A stretch of 64,000 nucleotides of DNA from contig URXM01000004.1 in NCBI GenBank assembly GCA_900551855.1, positions 59,794 to 123,793 on the forward strand. The letters run 5' to 3'. Below the pieces are notes generated by a model. The model worked only from the letters and a program-made list of their open reading frames with translations, ran no database searches and had not been told where the DNA came from. Source of the DNA: an uncultured Eubacteriales bacterium. Its GTDB lineage: Bacteria > Bacillota > Clostridia > Christensenellales > UBA1242. Positions 7,395 through 15,715 of this stretch are shown in pieces (the stretch's first letter is position 1; each line of letters begins with the position of its first letter). The translations under genes were made by a program, and so were the position numbers.

Positions 7395-8232
7395 AGGATT
7401 GGTTTTAAAAAAGCAAGCAAATCTTTTTACAGTGGCATTGCAAGACAAAACTTTGACAACTGTTGCAAGAAAAGTTTTGAAAAAAGATGGGATTTTTGTG
7501 GGAGATTATGTTCTTCTTGACGATGACAATGCAATATGCCAAATTGAAAAAAGAAAAAATGTGCTTATAAGACCTCCAGTTGCAAACATAGACAGAATGT
7601 TTATTGTTGTTGCACCAGTCCCAAAAGCTGATTTATATACAGTTGATAAGATGATTTTGTTTTGCAAATTGAATAACATAGAACCATTTATTTGCATCAA
7701 CAAAAAAGATTTAGATGAAGAATACTGCAAAAATATTGAGAAAATTTATAAAAAAACAGCAAAAACAATGATTTTTTCTAGTTTTGATGACAGTGTTATG
7801 CAGATAGAAAAAGAGATTAAGGGAATTTGTGTTTTGGCAGGACAAAGTGCAGTTGGAAAATCTTCAATCATAAATGCCTTAAAAAAAGAACAAATCGCAA
7901 AGGTTGACACTTTCAGCAAAAAGATTGAAAGGGGGAAGCAAACTACAAGAACTGTTCAACTTTTTGAATTTGGAAAAGGAAATTTTTTGGCAGATACGGC
8001 TGGTTTTTCTAAACTTGATGAAGGGCTTTTGGATATAAGAGAAGATGAAATCAAGAGTTATTATCCAGAGTTTTTGGAATATGCACAAGAGTGCAAATAT
8101 AAAAGTTGTGCTCATCTCACAGACAAAGATTGCGGTGTTGTGAAAGCTGTTAAAGATGGAAAAATTTCAAAAGACAGATACCAAAATTATCTTAAAATTT
8201 ACCAAACAATAAAAAACATTAAAAGATATTGA
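7387..8232 (+). CDS. rsgA: Small ribosomal subunit biogenesis GTPase RsgA
   Basis: Circularly permuted GTPase that checks 30S maturation. From ATG 7387 (GGAGG site at 7377-7381) it gives 281 aa: an N-terminal OB domain, 'NKKD' (G4) before 'GQSAVGKSSIINAL' (G1, about residue 151), 'DTAGFSKL' (G3), and a C-terminal zinc-binding region 'CKYKSCAHLTDKDCGV' at about residues 236-252. The order G4-G1-G3 is diagnostic of the family. The upstream in-frame residues from 7342 lie inside rlmN and are not used. rpe follows after a short gap. Confidence 0.95.
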   Translation: MLKGLVLKKQANLFTVALQDKTLTTVARKVLKKDGIFVGDYVLLDDDNAICQIEKRKNVLIRPPVANIDRMFIVVAPVPKADLYTVDKMILFCKLNNIEPFICINKKDLDEEYCKNIEKIYKKTAKTMIFSSFDDSVMQIEKEIKGICVLAGQSAVGKSSIINALKKEQIAKVDTFSKKIERGKQTTRTVQLFEFGKGNFLADTAGFSKLDEGLLDIREDEIKSYYPEFLEYAQECKYKSCAHLTDKDCGVVKAVKDGKISKDRYQNYLKIYQTIKNIKRY

Positions 8233-8285
8233 TAATGATTTTGTAAATGCACAAAATTTTGATAAAATAAAAAAGTGGAGGCATT

Positions 8286-8954
8286 ATGAAAAAGAGAGTT
8301 GATATTTCTGTGTCAACTGACCCAATAGACGATTTTCAAAATATCATAGAATATGCAAAACAAATGCAGGGGATTGCAGAATTTTTGCATTGTGATATTA
8401 TGAATGAAAATTTTGTTAAAAAAAATACTTATGATTACAATTTGGTAAAGAACATCAACAGGAACAGTGCAATAATGCTTGATGTTCATTTGATGGTAAA
8501 CGAACCTTTGAATGATGTGCCAAAATATATTGAAGCAGGGGCAAATATTTTGACTGTGCACTATGAAGCGTTTGAAAATAAAGAAGACTTGGTCAATGTT
8601 TTAAAATATATTCAAGAAAATCACACTCTGGCAGGAATTTCACTGAAACCAGAAACTCCTTTTAAAGATGTCCGCTCTTTTGTTTTCAATTGTGATGTCG
8701 TTTTGGTTATGGGGGTTGAACCTGGTGCAAGTGGTCAAAAACTTATGGATAGTGTTTATGACAAAGTAAAAGAAATTTATGAGTTTAGGCAATCAAACAA
8801 CTTGAATTTTAAGATTGAATTTGATGGCGGAGTAAATCCTGAAACTGCAAAAAAGCTTATTGATTGTGGCGTTGATATTTTGGTAAGTGGAACTTATGTT
8901 TACAACAGCAAAAACAGAGCTTTGGCTGTTGATGAATTAAGGGGACTAGAATAG
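8286..8954 (+). CDS. rpe: Ribulose-phosphate 3-epimerase
   Basis: Interconverts ribulose-5-phosphate and xylulose-5-phosphate in the pentose phosphate pathway. The 222-aa TIM barrel retains 'LHCDIMN' (metal ligand), 'MLDVHLMV', 'VMGVEPGASGQ' (phosphate loop) and 'EFDGGVN' (catalytic Asp). A TTGTAA/TAAAAT promoter-like pair lies in the 54-base gap upstream and GTGGAGG precedes the ATG. The position after rsgA is the usual Firmicutes context. The N-terminus 'KKRVDISVSTDPI' departs somewhat from the standard 'I.PSIL..D' start, but the core is typical. Confidence 0.92.
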   Translation: MKKRVDISVSTDPIDDFQNIIEYAKQMQGIAEFLHCDIMNENFVKKNTYDYNLVKNINRNSAIMLDVHLMVNEPLNDVPKYIEAGANILTVHYEAFENKEDLVNVLKYIQENHTLAGISLKPETPFKDVRSFVFNCDVVLVMGVEPGASGQKLMDSVYDKVKEIYEFRQSNNLNFKIEFDGGVNPETAKKLIDCGVDILVSGTYVYNSKNRALAVDELRGLE

Positions 8955-8974
8955 AACAATAAAAGGTTATGCAT

Positions 8975-9610
8975 ATGATAAAAACAGTTATTTTTGATTT
9001 TGATAGCACTCTCTATGTTGGAGATGTATGGGAAAACTGGATTGAACATTTAAAGAAGTTGTATAAATATGTTGTAAACGATGATGAAAAATTGAAAAAG
9101 ATTCTTGAAAAATATGACTTAAAAAAATACAATTCAACTTTAGACGCAGAAATCATTGCTGAAAAAGAAAACTTGAGTTTAAGAAGATTGAAAAAGTTTT
9201 TAAAAGAAAAACTTTACGTACACTCTACAAACGATGTAAAAGTTATTGATAGTAATTTTATAAAAGAGTTGAAAAAACATTGCCATTTGTATGTGATTTC
9301 AATTTCTGGACAAGAATATTTGAAGCATTATTTTGATTTATATCATTTAGATAAAAAAGATTTCAAGAAAATTTATTCATTAGATCTTTACGCAAAAGAC
9401 AAAACAAAAGGACTTTTGATGAAAAAGATTATGAAAAAAGAAAAATGTTCTCCAGAAGAAACAGTTATGATTGGAGATAATCTTGAAACAGACATAAAAC
9501 CTGCACAAAAACTTAACTTAAATTATTTGCATTTTACAGGTGATTTCAATCAAATATACAAATATTTTACAGACAAAAAAGTCTTAGATGGGACAAAATA
9601 CATAAAATAA
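8975..9610 (+). CDS. HAD-superfamily hydrolase (subfamily IA)
   Basis: A 211-aa haloacid-dehalogenase-type phosphatase. Motif I 'FDFDSTLY' near the N-terminus supplies the nucleophile and acid Asp, motif II 'VISISGQ' the Ser/Thr, and motif IV 'MIGDNLETDIKPAQKL' the metal-binding acids; a helical cap domain lies between I and II. ATG at 8969 and 8975 are both present; AAAGG at 8962-8966 is correctly spaced (8 bases) only for 8975. The substrate cannot be deduced. It follows rpe by 20 bases and ends at a bidirectional terminator. Confidence 0.85.
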   Translation: MIKTVIFDFDSTLYVGDVWENWIEHLKKLYKYVVNDDEKLKKILEKYDLKKYNSTLDAEIIAEKENLSLRRLKKFLKEKLYVHSTNDVKVIDSNFIKELKKHCHLYVISISGQEYLKHYFDLYHLDKKDFKKIYSLDLYAKDKTKGLLMKKIMKKEKCSPEETVMIGDNLETDIKPAQKLNLNYLHFTGDFNQIYKYFTDKKVLDGTKYIK

Positions 9611-9636
9611 AAGCCAAATTTGATTTGGCTTTTTTA
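9609..9636. terminator. Bidirectional terminator between HAD gene and the 390-aa gene
   Basis: AAAGCCAAAT (9610-9619) pairs with ATTTGGCTTT (9623-9632), flanked by A-rich and T-rich tracts on either side, so it can serve the converging genes on both strands. Confidence 0.8.
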
Positions 9637-9658
9637 TATTTTATTTTAAGTACTAAAA

Positions 9659-10831
9659 TTATTTGTATTTGTCTTTTGAATTATTGTTTTTTTTGTCTTT
9701 GTTTTCTTCTTCTGTATCTTTTCCATTGCCTTGTTGTGTTTCATTTTTATGTTCTGCTTGGTCTTCTTTGACTTGTACAAGACTAATTAATTTGAAAACA
9801 TCATAAGCAAGTAAAAAATTATGAGGATCTTTTTCTAGGTTTGACAATTGCGAATATATGAGATTTCTTTGTGAAAGTGGAAAATGCATAAAAGGCATTC
9901 CAAAGTCATTGTTTGCGTATAATGTTTCCTCAAATTTAGATATATATTTATCTTCATTTATCTTTTTCAAATAGCTTGCCAATTCAGAAACACTTATCCC
10001 AAAACCTTCACCAAATTTTGATCTTTTTGGATTTGAAGACAATTTATATATTGAAGCTATTCCTTCGCAGAAATGAAAATGTGATTCAAATATTTCTGGA
10101 GAATATACAATTTTATATATTGTAGGAATATATTGTTCGCTTAACAATTCGTATTGTTTCTTTGGTTCTTCCAATTCTCCATAATAATTTACATGTCTAA
10201 CATTTGAGGTGTCATATCTAAATAATAATACAGCACTTTCAAGATCGAAACCATATGGAAGGAAATATTCGTGTATAGAAAAATCTGTATATAATTTTGA
10301 CATTTCATTGATTTGTTTAAGGCTCTGCAAGTCGTTATTTAAAATAAGAGTATCTAAAACTTGAGATGTTGATTGAGCGGAATCAACAGCTTTTTCATCT
10401 CCGAAAGAAGTAACTCTTAAAATTAATGCTGATTTTCCGTCTTTTGTTATAGAAAGCAATTCGCTTAAAAATAATTTATTTTTTGAAATAACTACTTGAA
10501 GACTTTTTGTTAAAGGCTCTTTTGGGGATTCAACAACTTCATGCCAAACGTCTGGGTTTAAATAAATTTGTTTTGTTTGGAGTCTATCAGTAGTTATAGG
10601 AGTAGACTGAAAAAGTTTGACAATTCTTTCAATATTTATTTCATTAAAATGTAATTCATCAATGTATGTCCCATCTAAAAATGCTAGTTGACATGTAGAA
10701 CGAAAAGCTTCTCTAAATTCCTGATAAGTCTTCAATCCGGTATGAAAATCATTATGAATAACAGGTCCAGTATATCCGGCTGTTGTTCTTTTTATGAATG
10801 CGATTTCATTTAAATCTTCGTTTTCGTCCAT
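9659..10831 (-). CDS. Unrecognised 390-aa protein with charged low-complexity tail
   Basis: I do not recognise this protein. From ATG 10831 (GAGGA site about 10 bases upstream) it gives 390 aa. It has no signal peptide or membrane segment and no catalytic motif I can name. The last ~40 residues are a hydrophilic tail of E, K, N, Q and D ('EENKDKKNNNSKDKYK'), probably disordered. The body alternates beta-like stretches ('SLQVVISKNKLFLSELL', 'SALILRVTSFGDEK') with helices. It lies between a bidirectional terminator and a tRNA-Glu transcribed on the same strand. It has more Ile codons ATA/ATT and more C-terminal asparagine than its neighbours, which hints at acquisition beside a tRNA, but no att repeat is visible. 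Confidence 0.75.
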   Translation of the reverse strand: MDENEDLNEIAFIKRTTAGYTGPVIHNDFHTGLKTYQEFREAFRSTCQLAFLDGTYIDELHFNEINIERIVKLFQSTPITTDRLQTKQIYLNPDVWHEVVESPKEPLTKSLQVVISKNKLFLSELLSITKDGKSALILRVTSFGDEKAVDSAQSTSQVLDTLILNNDLQSLKQINEMSKLYTDFSIHEYFLPYGFDLESAVLLFRYDTSNVRHVNYYGELEEPKKQYELLSEQYIPTIYKIVYSPEIFESHFHFCEGIASIYKLSSNPKRSKFGEGFGISVSELASYLKKINEDKYISKFEETLYANNDFGMPFMHFPLSQRNLIYSQLSNLEKDPHNFLLAYDVFKLISLVQVKEDQAEHKNETQQGNGKDTEEENKDKKNNNSKDKYK

Positions 10832-10973
10832 ATATCGTATCCTCAAATAATGATTTTTCTAAGTTTTAAGTTTATTTCAATCTTATTAATTGCACTAATA
10901 TAATGTTTTAGTTTTTTATATATAAAGATAACTTTATAAGTCTGTAATGTTTTAAAATTGCTTGATTTTTAAT

Positions 10974-11048
10974 TGGTAGTCCCAAGGGGATTCGAACCCC
11001 TGATTCCGCCGTGAGAGGGCGGCGTCTTAACCACTTGACCATGGGACC
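10974..11048 (-). tRNA. tRNA-Glu(CTC)
   Basis: Cloverleaf readable on the minus strand from 11048 to 10974: acceptor GGTCCCA pairing with TGGGACT (G1-U72), anticodon stem CCGCC/GGCGG with loop CTCTCAC giving anticodon CTC (Glu codon GAG), a T-arm with GGTTCGAATCC, discriminator A, and a genome-encoded CCA. A promoter TTGATT-17-TAATAT precedes it on the same strand (11087-11059). The anticodon CTC would supplement the more usual TTC tRNA-Glu. Confidence 0.95.
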
Positions 11049-11058
11049 ATGCGTCTAT

Positions 11059-11087
11059 ATATTAGCAAAAAAAACATAAAAAATCAA
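11059..11087 (-). promoter_or_regulatory. Promoter for tRNA-Glu
   Basis: On the minus strand TTGATT (11087-11082), a 17-base spacer and TAATAT (11064-11059), ending 10 bases before the tRNA 5' end at 11048. Confidence 0.6.
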
Positions 11088-11189
11088 TAAATTTTTGAAA
11101 AATCTTACAATATGCAAAGATATCGAAATTTTTTGCTTTTTTATTGGTTATATTTTATTGAAAAATATTTAAAAATTTTGAACAAATAC

Positions 11190-11218
11190 TTGTTTTTATT
11201 TTCTAAAAGTGCTAAACT
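11190..11218 (+). promoter_or_regulatory. SigA-type promoter for the MarR gene
   Basis: TTGTTT (11190-11195), a 17-base spacer and TAAACT (11213-11218), 25 bases before the ATG at 11244. Confidence 0.55.
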
Positions 11219-11243
11219 TATGCCATAGTTTGAAGAGGTTGAG

Positions 11244-11675
11244 ATGAAGTTAAAAAAATCAGTAAACAGGTTTTATAAGAAGATAAAACTTATTATATAC
11301 AAAAATATGTTTGACAGGATCAAGGACAAAGAAGAAGCATTGTCTTCAACAGAATACTTTTGCCTTGAATGTATCTATCTTATGGGAAATCCAACCATTT
11401 CTCAATTTGCAAACTTCTTGGATATCTCTTCACCAAATGCAACTTACAAAGTAAAACAACTCATCAAAAAAGGTTTTATAACAAAAGAAAAATCTGAAAA
11501 AGATAAGAGAGAATATTTCCTTAAGCCAACACAGAAATTTTTTGATTTCTATGAAAATAAAGAAGACTATGTTATTGTAAATGATTTAAAGAAAAATCTT
11601 GACAAAAAAGATTGCAAAAAGATTGACAAGATTATGAAAATCTTGACAGATCAAATGGACAATGAGCAAGCATAA
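11244..11675 (+). CDS. MarR-family transcriptional regulator
   Basis: A 143-aa winged-helix protein. The recognition region 'NPTISQFANFLDISSPNATYKVKQLIKKGFI' followed by the wing 'KEKSEKDKREYFLKPT' matches MarR regulators (helix-turn-helix, then D.R...L.LT). Helices at both ends would form the dimer interface. GAAGAGG precedes the ATG. It is monocistronic between its own promoter and a strong terminator, so no target is evident from a neighbouring transporter. Ligand unknown. Confidence 0.85.
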   Translation: MKLKKSVNRFYKKIKLIIYKNMFDRIKDKEEALSSTEYFCLECIYLMGNPTISQFANFLDISSPNATYKVKQLIKKGFITKEKSEKDKREYFLKPTQKFFDFYENKEDYVIVNDLKKNLDKKDCKKIDKIMKILTDQMDNEQA

Positions 11676-11705
11676 AAAACCGAGACAGAAGTCTCGGCTA
11701 TATTT
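11675..11705. terminator. Strong convergent terminator (MarR gene / glmM)
   Basis: CCGAGAC (11680-11686), loop AGAA, GTCTCGG (11691-11697). On the minus strand it is followed directly by TTTTTT, a canonical terminator for glmM, whose stop codon touches the stem. On the plus strand a T-rich tract follows after four bases. Confidence 0.88.
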
Positions 11706-12999
11706 TTTCTATTAAAGTTTTTATTTGGTTGGCGTATAATTTTGCTTTTTGCTTGCTTGGGTATTCAACCATAATTCTTATTTTGTCTTCAGTTCCACTA
11801 GCTCTTATCAAGAGCCTGCCAGCAGGAGCAAGTTCGTTTGCAATTTTGTTTGTCAATATTTTTAGATTTTCGTTGTTCATTATTTTGAATTTGTCTTTGA
11901 CAGGTATGTTTAAATTCTCTTGATAGATTAAATTTATGTCAAACAGTTCGTCAAGTGATTTTTTTGTCTGTTTTAGTATTTCGCATATTTTTATTGATGT
12001 CAAAATTCCATCTCCAGTTTGGGCATAATTTTTTATTATTATATGTCCAGATTGTTCCCCACCAAGTGTTAAATTCATTTTTTCCATTGCTTCAATTACA
12101 TATTTATCTCCAATGTCTGTCCTTATAAGATTGATTTTGTTGCGATTAAGCCCAACCATTATTCCGCTGTTTGTGTGACTTGTTCCAACAACAGAATTTG
12201 CATACAAAAGCTCTTGCTGTTTCATTTGAGTCGCTAAAATATAAAGTAGTTTATCTCCATCAAAAATGTTTCCGCTTTTGCTTACGGCGATCACTCTGTC
12301 TGCATCTCCGTCATAGGCAAAGCCTATGTCAGATTGTGTTTTTATCACTTTTTTCACCAAATTTTCAATATGCAAAGAACCACATTTTGTGTTTATTTTG
12401 TCGCCATCGTTTTTGCAGGAAAATTTTAAAACTTTTGCTCCAAGTTTTTGAAAGATATTTGGGGCGATTTTATAACTTGCGCCATTGCTTGCATCAAGGC
12501 AAATTTTTAGATCTGTAAATTTCACACTTGTGCAACTGAGCAAATGAGAGATGTATTTGTTTTGGAGTGAAGGCTTTTCTTCATATTTCCCGCTTCTTTC
12601 ACTTATATATTTGTTTGTAAAAAATTCTTCCAAAAACTCTTCTTCGTTGTCAGATAACTTTCTTCCGTGACAGTCAAATATTTTTATGCCGTTGTATTGC
12701 GGTGGGTTGTGGGAGGCTGTTATCATAACTCCAAAATCAAATTTTTCGCTTTCTGTCAAAAATGATATGCCGGCAGTTGGTATTGTTTTGGCGTTTACAA
12801 CATTTCCTCCTCCTTGAACAATTCCTGCGCTTAATGCAAGAGCCAAAGCATCAGAAGAAGTTCGAGTGTCGTGACCAATAATTATTTTTGGATTGTTTTT
12901 TATTTGAGTTAAGGCATTTCCAACAGAAAATGCTATGTCGCAAGTTAATGTTTTTCCATATTCTCCTCTTATGCCGTCTGTACCAAAAAATTTTGCCAT
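11698..12999 (-). CDS. glmM: Phosphoglucosamine mutase
   Basis: Interconverts glucosamine-6-phosphate and glucosamine-1-phosphate for UDP-GlcNAc and peptidoglycan synthesis. From ATG 12999, preceded by an AGGAGG-type site, the product is 433 aa and starts 'MAKFFGTDGIRGEYG', the family signature. The active-site phosphoserine loop 'ITASHNPPQYNGIKIF' is at about residue 95, the metal loop 'AYDGDADRVI' and the sugar-binding 'GGEQSGHII' follow, and 'RASGTEDKIRIMVE' forms the C-terminal phosphate site. In-frame residues upstream to 13101 are AT-rich and not used. Monocistronic, opposite to plsC. Confidence 0.95.
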   Translation of the reverse strand: MAKFFGTDGIRGEYGKTLTCDIAFSVGNALTQIKNNPKIIIGHDTRTSSDALALALSAGIVQGGGNVVNAKTIPTAGISFLTESEKFDFGVMITASHNPPQYNGIKIFDCHGRKLSDNEEEFLEEFFTNKYISERSGKYEEKPSLQNKYISHLLSCTSVKFTDLKICLDASNGASYKIAPNIFQKLGAKVLKFSCKNDGDKINTKCGSLHIENLVKKVIKTQSDIGFAYDGDADRVIAVSKSGNIFDGDKLLYILATQMKQQELLYANSVVGTSHTNSGIMVGLNRNKINLIRTDIGDKYVIEAMEKMNLTLGGEQSGHIIIKNYAQTGDGILTSIKICEILKQTKKSLDELFDINLIYQENLNIPVKDKFKIMNNENLKILTNKIANELAPAGRLLIRASGTEDKIRIMVEYPSKQKAKLYANQIKTLIEKI

Positions 13000-13154
13000 A
13001 AATCCTCCTGTGATTACATAAGTATTTATGAATTGTTTGATATATAGGTTAATGTTTTGTAATACATTAAATTTTTTACTTGCAAAATCTGTTGAAATCA
13101 TTTAAAATAAGACTGAAAATTATTTAATAAATATTGCAAGCATAAGGGGAAGTT

Positions 13155-14027
13155 ATGATAGATAAAGATGGGATTGAACGCCCAGATAAGTTTGATGGGA
13201 ACATTTTAACCATTAAAAACACAACCAGAAAAATTAAGTTTGATGATAAATACAATTTCAAGCCAAGAAACATCTTTTTTCGTATGTGGGCTGCTTTTTT
13301 CCGTGCTTTGACTATATGTTTTTTCAATCCTTTTATGGTTTTTAATTTTCGAATGAAAACTTTTGGTGGTAAGAATAGGAAAAAGTTGAAAGGGAAACCT
13401 TTTGTCATGACTTGCAACCATGTGCACATATTTGATGATGTGAGTATTGGAACAAACTTATTCTGTTGGAGAAAAATATATTTTACAACTTTGCAACAAA
13501 ACATTTTAAGGCCTATGATTGGATTTTTCTTGCGCTCTTTGGGAGGAATTCCAATACCTGCGACAAGTCTTTCTGGCATGAAAAAATATAATCAAGATTT
13601 GAGTGAAATATTGAAGCAAAACAGACCTATTTTGTTTAATCCAGAAGGTTCTATGTGGCCAAATTATAGAGAAATAAGACCATATAAAAGAGGTGCTTTT
13701 TCTACTGCAGTAAAAAATGATGTGCCGGTTTTGCCTTTGGTTTTGCTCTTTAAAGGCAAAAAGAAAAAGAATGGAAAATACAAATACAGAGTATATTTTG
13801 CAATTTGTGAACCTGTGTATGCTGACAAAACTTTGCCTGATGAGAAGAGTCAATCAGAAAAAATGATGCAACAAGTTTATGAAACTACAAAAAGAGTTGC
13901 ACAAGAATGGTATGAGATTCAAGATTGTGGCTTTGGTGACGAAAAGTATAAGAGGAAATTGAGACCAAACAAAGATTTGTTTTTTGAAAATGATCATTGG
14001 ATTGTCACAGAGAAAAAACATAAATAA
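13155..14027 (+). CDS. PlsC-type 1-acylglycerol-3-phosphate acyltransferase
   Basis: Lysophospholipid acyltransferase of the PlsC/AGPAT fold, 290 aa. The HX4D active site is seen in 'TCNHVHIFDDVSIG' at about residue 88, where His and Asp are five apart, and the glycerolphosphate-binding 'LFNPEGSMWPNYREIRPYKRGAF' region corresponds to the FPEGTRS motif. A hydrophobic segment 'MWAAFFRALTICFFNPFMVF' near residue 45 suggests membrane association. Longer than the typical 200-240 aa because of N- and C-terminal extensions. Could acylate lysophosphatidate or another lyso-lipid; the exact substrate is not determined. GGGGAAG lies before the ATG. Confidence 0.85.
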   Translation: MIDKDGIERPDKFDGNILTIKNTTRKIKFDDKYNFKPRNIFFRMWAAFFRALTICFFNPFMVFNFRMKTFGGKNRKKLKGKPFVMTCNHVHIFDDVSIGTNLFCWRKIYFTTLQQNILRPMIGFFLRSLGGIPIPATSLSGMKKYNQDLSEILKQNRPILFNPEGSMWPNYREIRPYKRGAFSTAVKNDVPVLPLVLLFKGKKKKNGKYKYRVYFAICEPVYADKTLPDEKSQSEKMMQQVYETTKRVAQEWYEIQDCGFGDEKYKRKLRPNKDLFFENDHWIVTEKKHK

Positions 14028-14034
14028 AAGGAAT

Positions 14035-14066
14035 AAAAAAGGATTTGTTTTTCAAATCCTTTTCTT
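14035..14066. terminator. Bidirectional terminator between plsC-like gene and hemolysin III gene
   Basis: AAAAAAGGATTTG (14035-14047) pairs with CAAATCCTTTT (14053-14063), with A/T runs on both outer sides, serving converging genes. Confidence 0.82.
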
Positions 14067-14732
14067 TTATAAAATAACATAAAACAAAATTGATATAAAT
14101 TGAAAGATGCTTCCAAACAATACGAACAAATGCCATATACTGTGAATGTATTTTACTTTTGAACCTATGCCATAAAAAACAGCACCAACAGTGTAAGAAA
14201 TTCCTCCTGCCAAAAGCCACCAAAAGCCAGCCATTTCGAGATATTGCAACAGTGGAACAATTGCAATTATTATGCACCATCCAAGGGCAATGTACAAAAT
14301 CATGCTTAAGACTTTCCACTTATACATATTTACAGCGTTGAGAACAATTCCTAAGATTGAAATTGACCAAACTAATGCAAATATTGAATAGCCCCAAGCC
14401 GGTGCTTGAGCAAGTGTAATCAGACAGTAAGGGGTATAAGTGCCAGCGATCAGCAAAAAGATAGAGCAGTGATCAAAAATTCTAAAAACTTTTTTTGCAC
14501 GGTTGGGTCTAAGAAAATGATAAATTGCGGACATTGTATAAGCAATAATCATACAAAAACCATAGATATACATGCTTAATATGCCAACAGAATTGCAGTG
14601 CCAATGTGCATAAATCACGCTGACTATCAAAAATATAATTCCAAAAGCGCCACCAACGATGTGGGTTACGGCGTTGAATATTTCTTCTCCTTTTGTATAT
14701 TTGGGGAGTGATTTGTCATATTCTTTTTTCAT
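14067..14732 (-). CDS. Hemolysin III family membrane protein (PAQR-like)
   Basis: A 221-aa integral membrane protein with seven predicted hydrophobic segments. The family motifs are 'YTKGEEIFNAVTHIVGG' at the N-terminus (E...N..TH..G), 'SAIYHFL', 'FDHCSIFLLIAGTYTPY' and 'IHSIWHLFVLFGSIFQF' at the end; the conserved His and Asp are thought to bind a metal in the related PAQR receptors. Start at 14732 is preferred because AGAGGT lies upstream; the 13 in-frame residues before it are unsupported. Despite the name, cytolysis is not established for most members. Confidence 0.9.
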   Translation of the reverse strand: MKKEYDKSLPKYTKGEEIFNAVTHIVGGAFGIIFLIVSVIYAHWHCNSVGILSMYIYGFCMIIAYTMSAIYHFLRPNRAKKVFRIFDHCSIFLLIAGTYTPYCLITLAQAPAWGYSIFALVWSISILGIVLNAVNMYKWKVLSMILYIALGWCIIIAIVPLLQYLEMAGFWWLLAGGISYTVGAVFYGIGSKVKYIHSIWHLFVLFGSIFQFISILFYVIL

Positions 14733-14867
14733 TAAAACAACCTCTTTTTGATTTTTGTTTGTCAAATACAATTATATTTTTAAATTTGTTTTAAGTAAAG
14801 TAAATACTTAAAATTTTTTAACTAATTTTATACAATTTTTAAATTTTATGTTGAATTTTATAATTGC

Positions 14868-14902
14868 TTGGCAAATTTCTGCGATTTTGTTATAATCAAA
14901 AT
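14868..14902 (+). promoter_or_regulatory. Promoter of engB abutting the start codon (leaderless)
   Basis: TTGGCA (14868-14873), a 17-base spacer and TATAAT (14891-14896), then exactly 6 bases before ATG 14903. Transcription would begin at or next to the A of the ATG. No Shine-Dalgarno is present. Confidence 0.7.
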
Positions 14903-15481
14903 ATGAAAATAGTCAGTGCAAAATATCTTACAAGTGTTGTAAACGAAAAAGATATACTAAACGATGATGTGATAGAGTTTGCGTTTGTAGGCAGAAGCAA
15001 TGTGGGAAAATCTTCTCTCATAAACTCTATTTGCGGACAAAAAAACTTGGCAAAAACATCTTCAACACCAGGACTAACAAAGATGATAAATTATTTTGTT
15101 GTAAATGACAAGTTTAGAATTGTTGACTTGCCTGGATATGGTTATGCAAAAACTGGACATAAGCATATTGCAAATTGGGCGGGACTTATGGAAAAATATT
15201 TGACACTTTCTCCAAACTTGAAAACAGTTTTTGTGCTTTTAGATTGCAGACACGAACCAAATGAATTAGACAAAATGATGATTGACTTTTTAAATTCTTA
15301 TCAAATACCATATTCAATCATTGCAACCAAAGTTGACAAAATTGCAAAAAGCAAAATTCCTCAAGCATGTGGAATGATTGCCAAAACTTTAGGAGTAAGA
15401 AAAGAACTTGTTCAAGGATATTCTTCAGAAAATGGTTTTGGCAAAGAAAAGTTGTTGGAATACATTGGAAATTTGGTATAA
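14903..15481 (+). CDS. engB: Ribosome biogenesis GTP-binding protein EngB (YsxC/YihA)
   Basis: Essential GTPase for 50S assembly. The 192-aa product has G1 'FVGRSNVGKSSLINSI', the switch 'TSSTPGLTKMINYF', G3 'VDLPGYGYAK' (with the hallmark DLPGYG) and G4 'ATKVDK'. There is no ribosome-binding site; a promoter -10 ends 6 bases before the ATG, so the mRNA should be leaderless. Residues in frame upstream to 14864 overlap the promoter and are rejected. A terminator follows at once, so the gene is monocistronic; lonA and clpX, common neighbours elsewhere, are not here. Confidence 0.95.
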   Translation: MKIVSAKYLTSVVNEKDILNDDVIEFAFVGRSNVGKSSLINSICGQKNLAKTSSTPGLTKMINYFVVNDKFRIVDLPGYGYAKTGHKHIANWAGLMEKYLTLSPNLKTVFVLLDCRHEPNELDKMMIDFLNSYQIPYSIIATKVDKIAKSKIPQACGMIAKTLGVRKELVQGYSSENGFGKEKLLEYIGNLV

Positions 15482-15511
15482 AAGGACTTCATTGGCGGAA
15501 GTCTTTTTTTA
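15482..15511 (+). terminator. Terminator after engB
   Basis: AGGACTTC pairs with GAAGTCTT (one G-T pair) around a 7-base loop, followed by a run of seven T, immediately after the engB stop. The next ~140 bases to the ppdK promoter are very AT-rich with no gene. Confidence 0.78.
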
Positions 15512-15655
15512 TTTGATTTATTTTAAATTTTGTCGCTGTTTAATATTTTATTTTGATTTATATTTTACTATTATTACATATTTTTTGTCGTGAAAGTAAT
15601 ATATCAAAAATTTTAAAAATTTTATAAATATGTTTGTAAAAATTTTGCAAATTAT

Positions 15656-15685
15656 TTGCCATAGTTTTATGTGTTTTGATATAAT
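15656..15685 (+). promoter_or_regulatory. SigA-type promoter for ppdK
   Basis: TTGCCA (15656-15661), an 18-base spacer and TATAAT (15680-15685); an AGGAGAT ribosome-binding site follows at 15701-15707. Confidence 0.65.
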
Positions 15686-15715
15686 AATATCGTTATAAAA
15701 AGGAGATGTTTATTT

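Noticed and set aside
10974..11048. tRNA-Glu as an integration site with an att repeat
   Set aside because: No copy of the tRNA 3' end and no integrase nearby could be found in the window.
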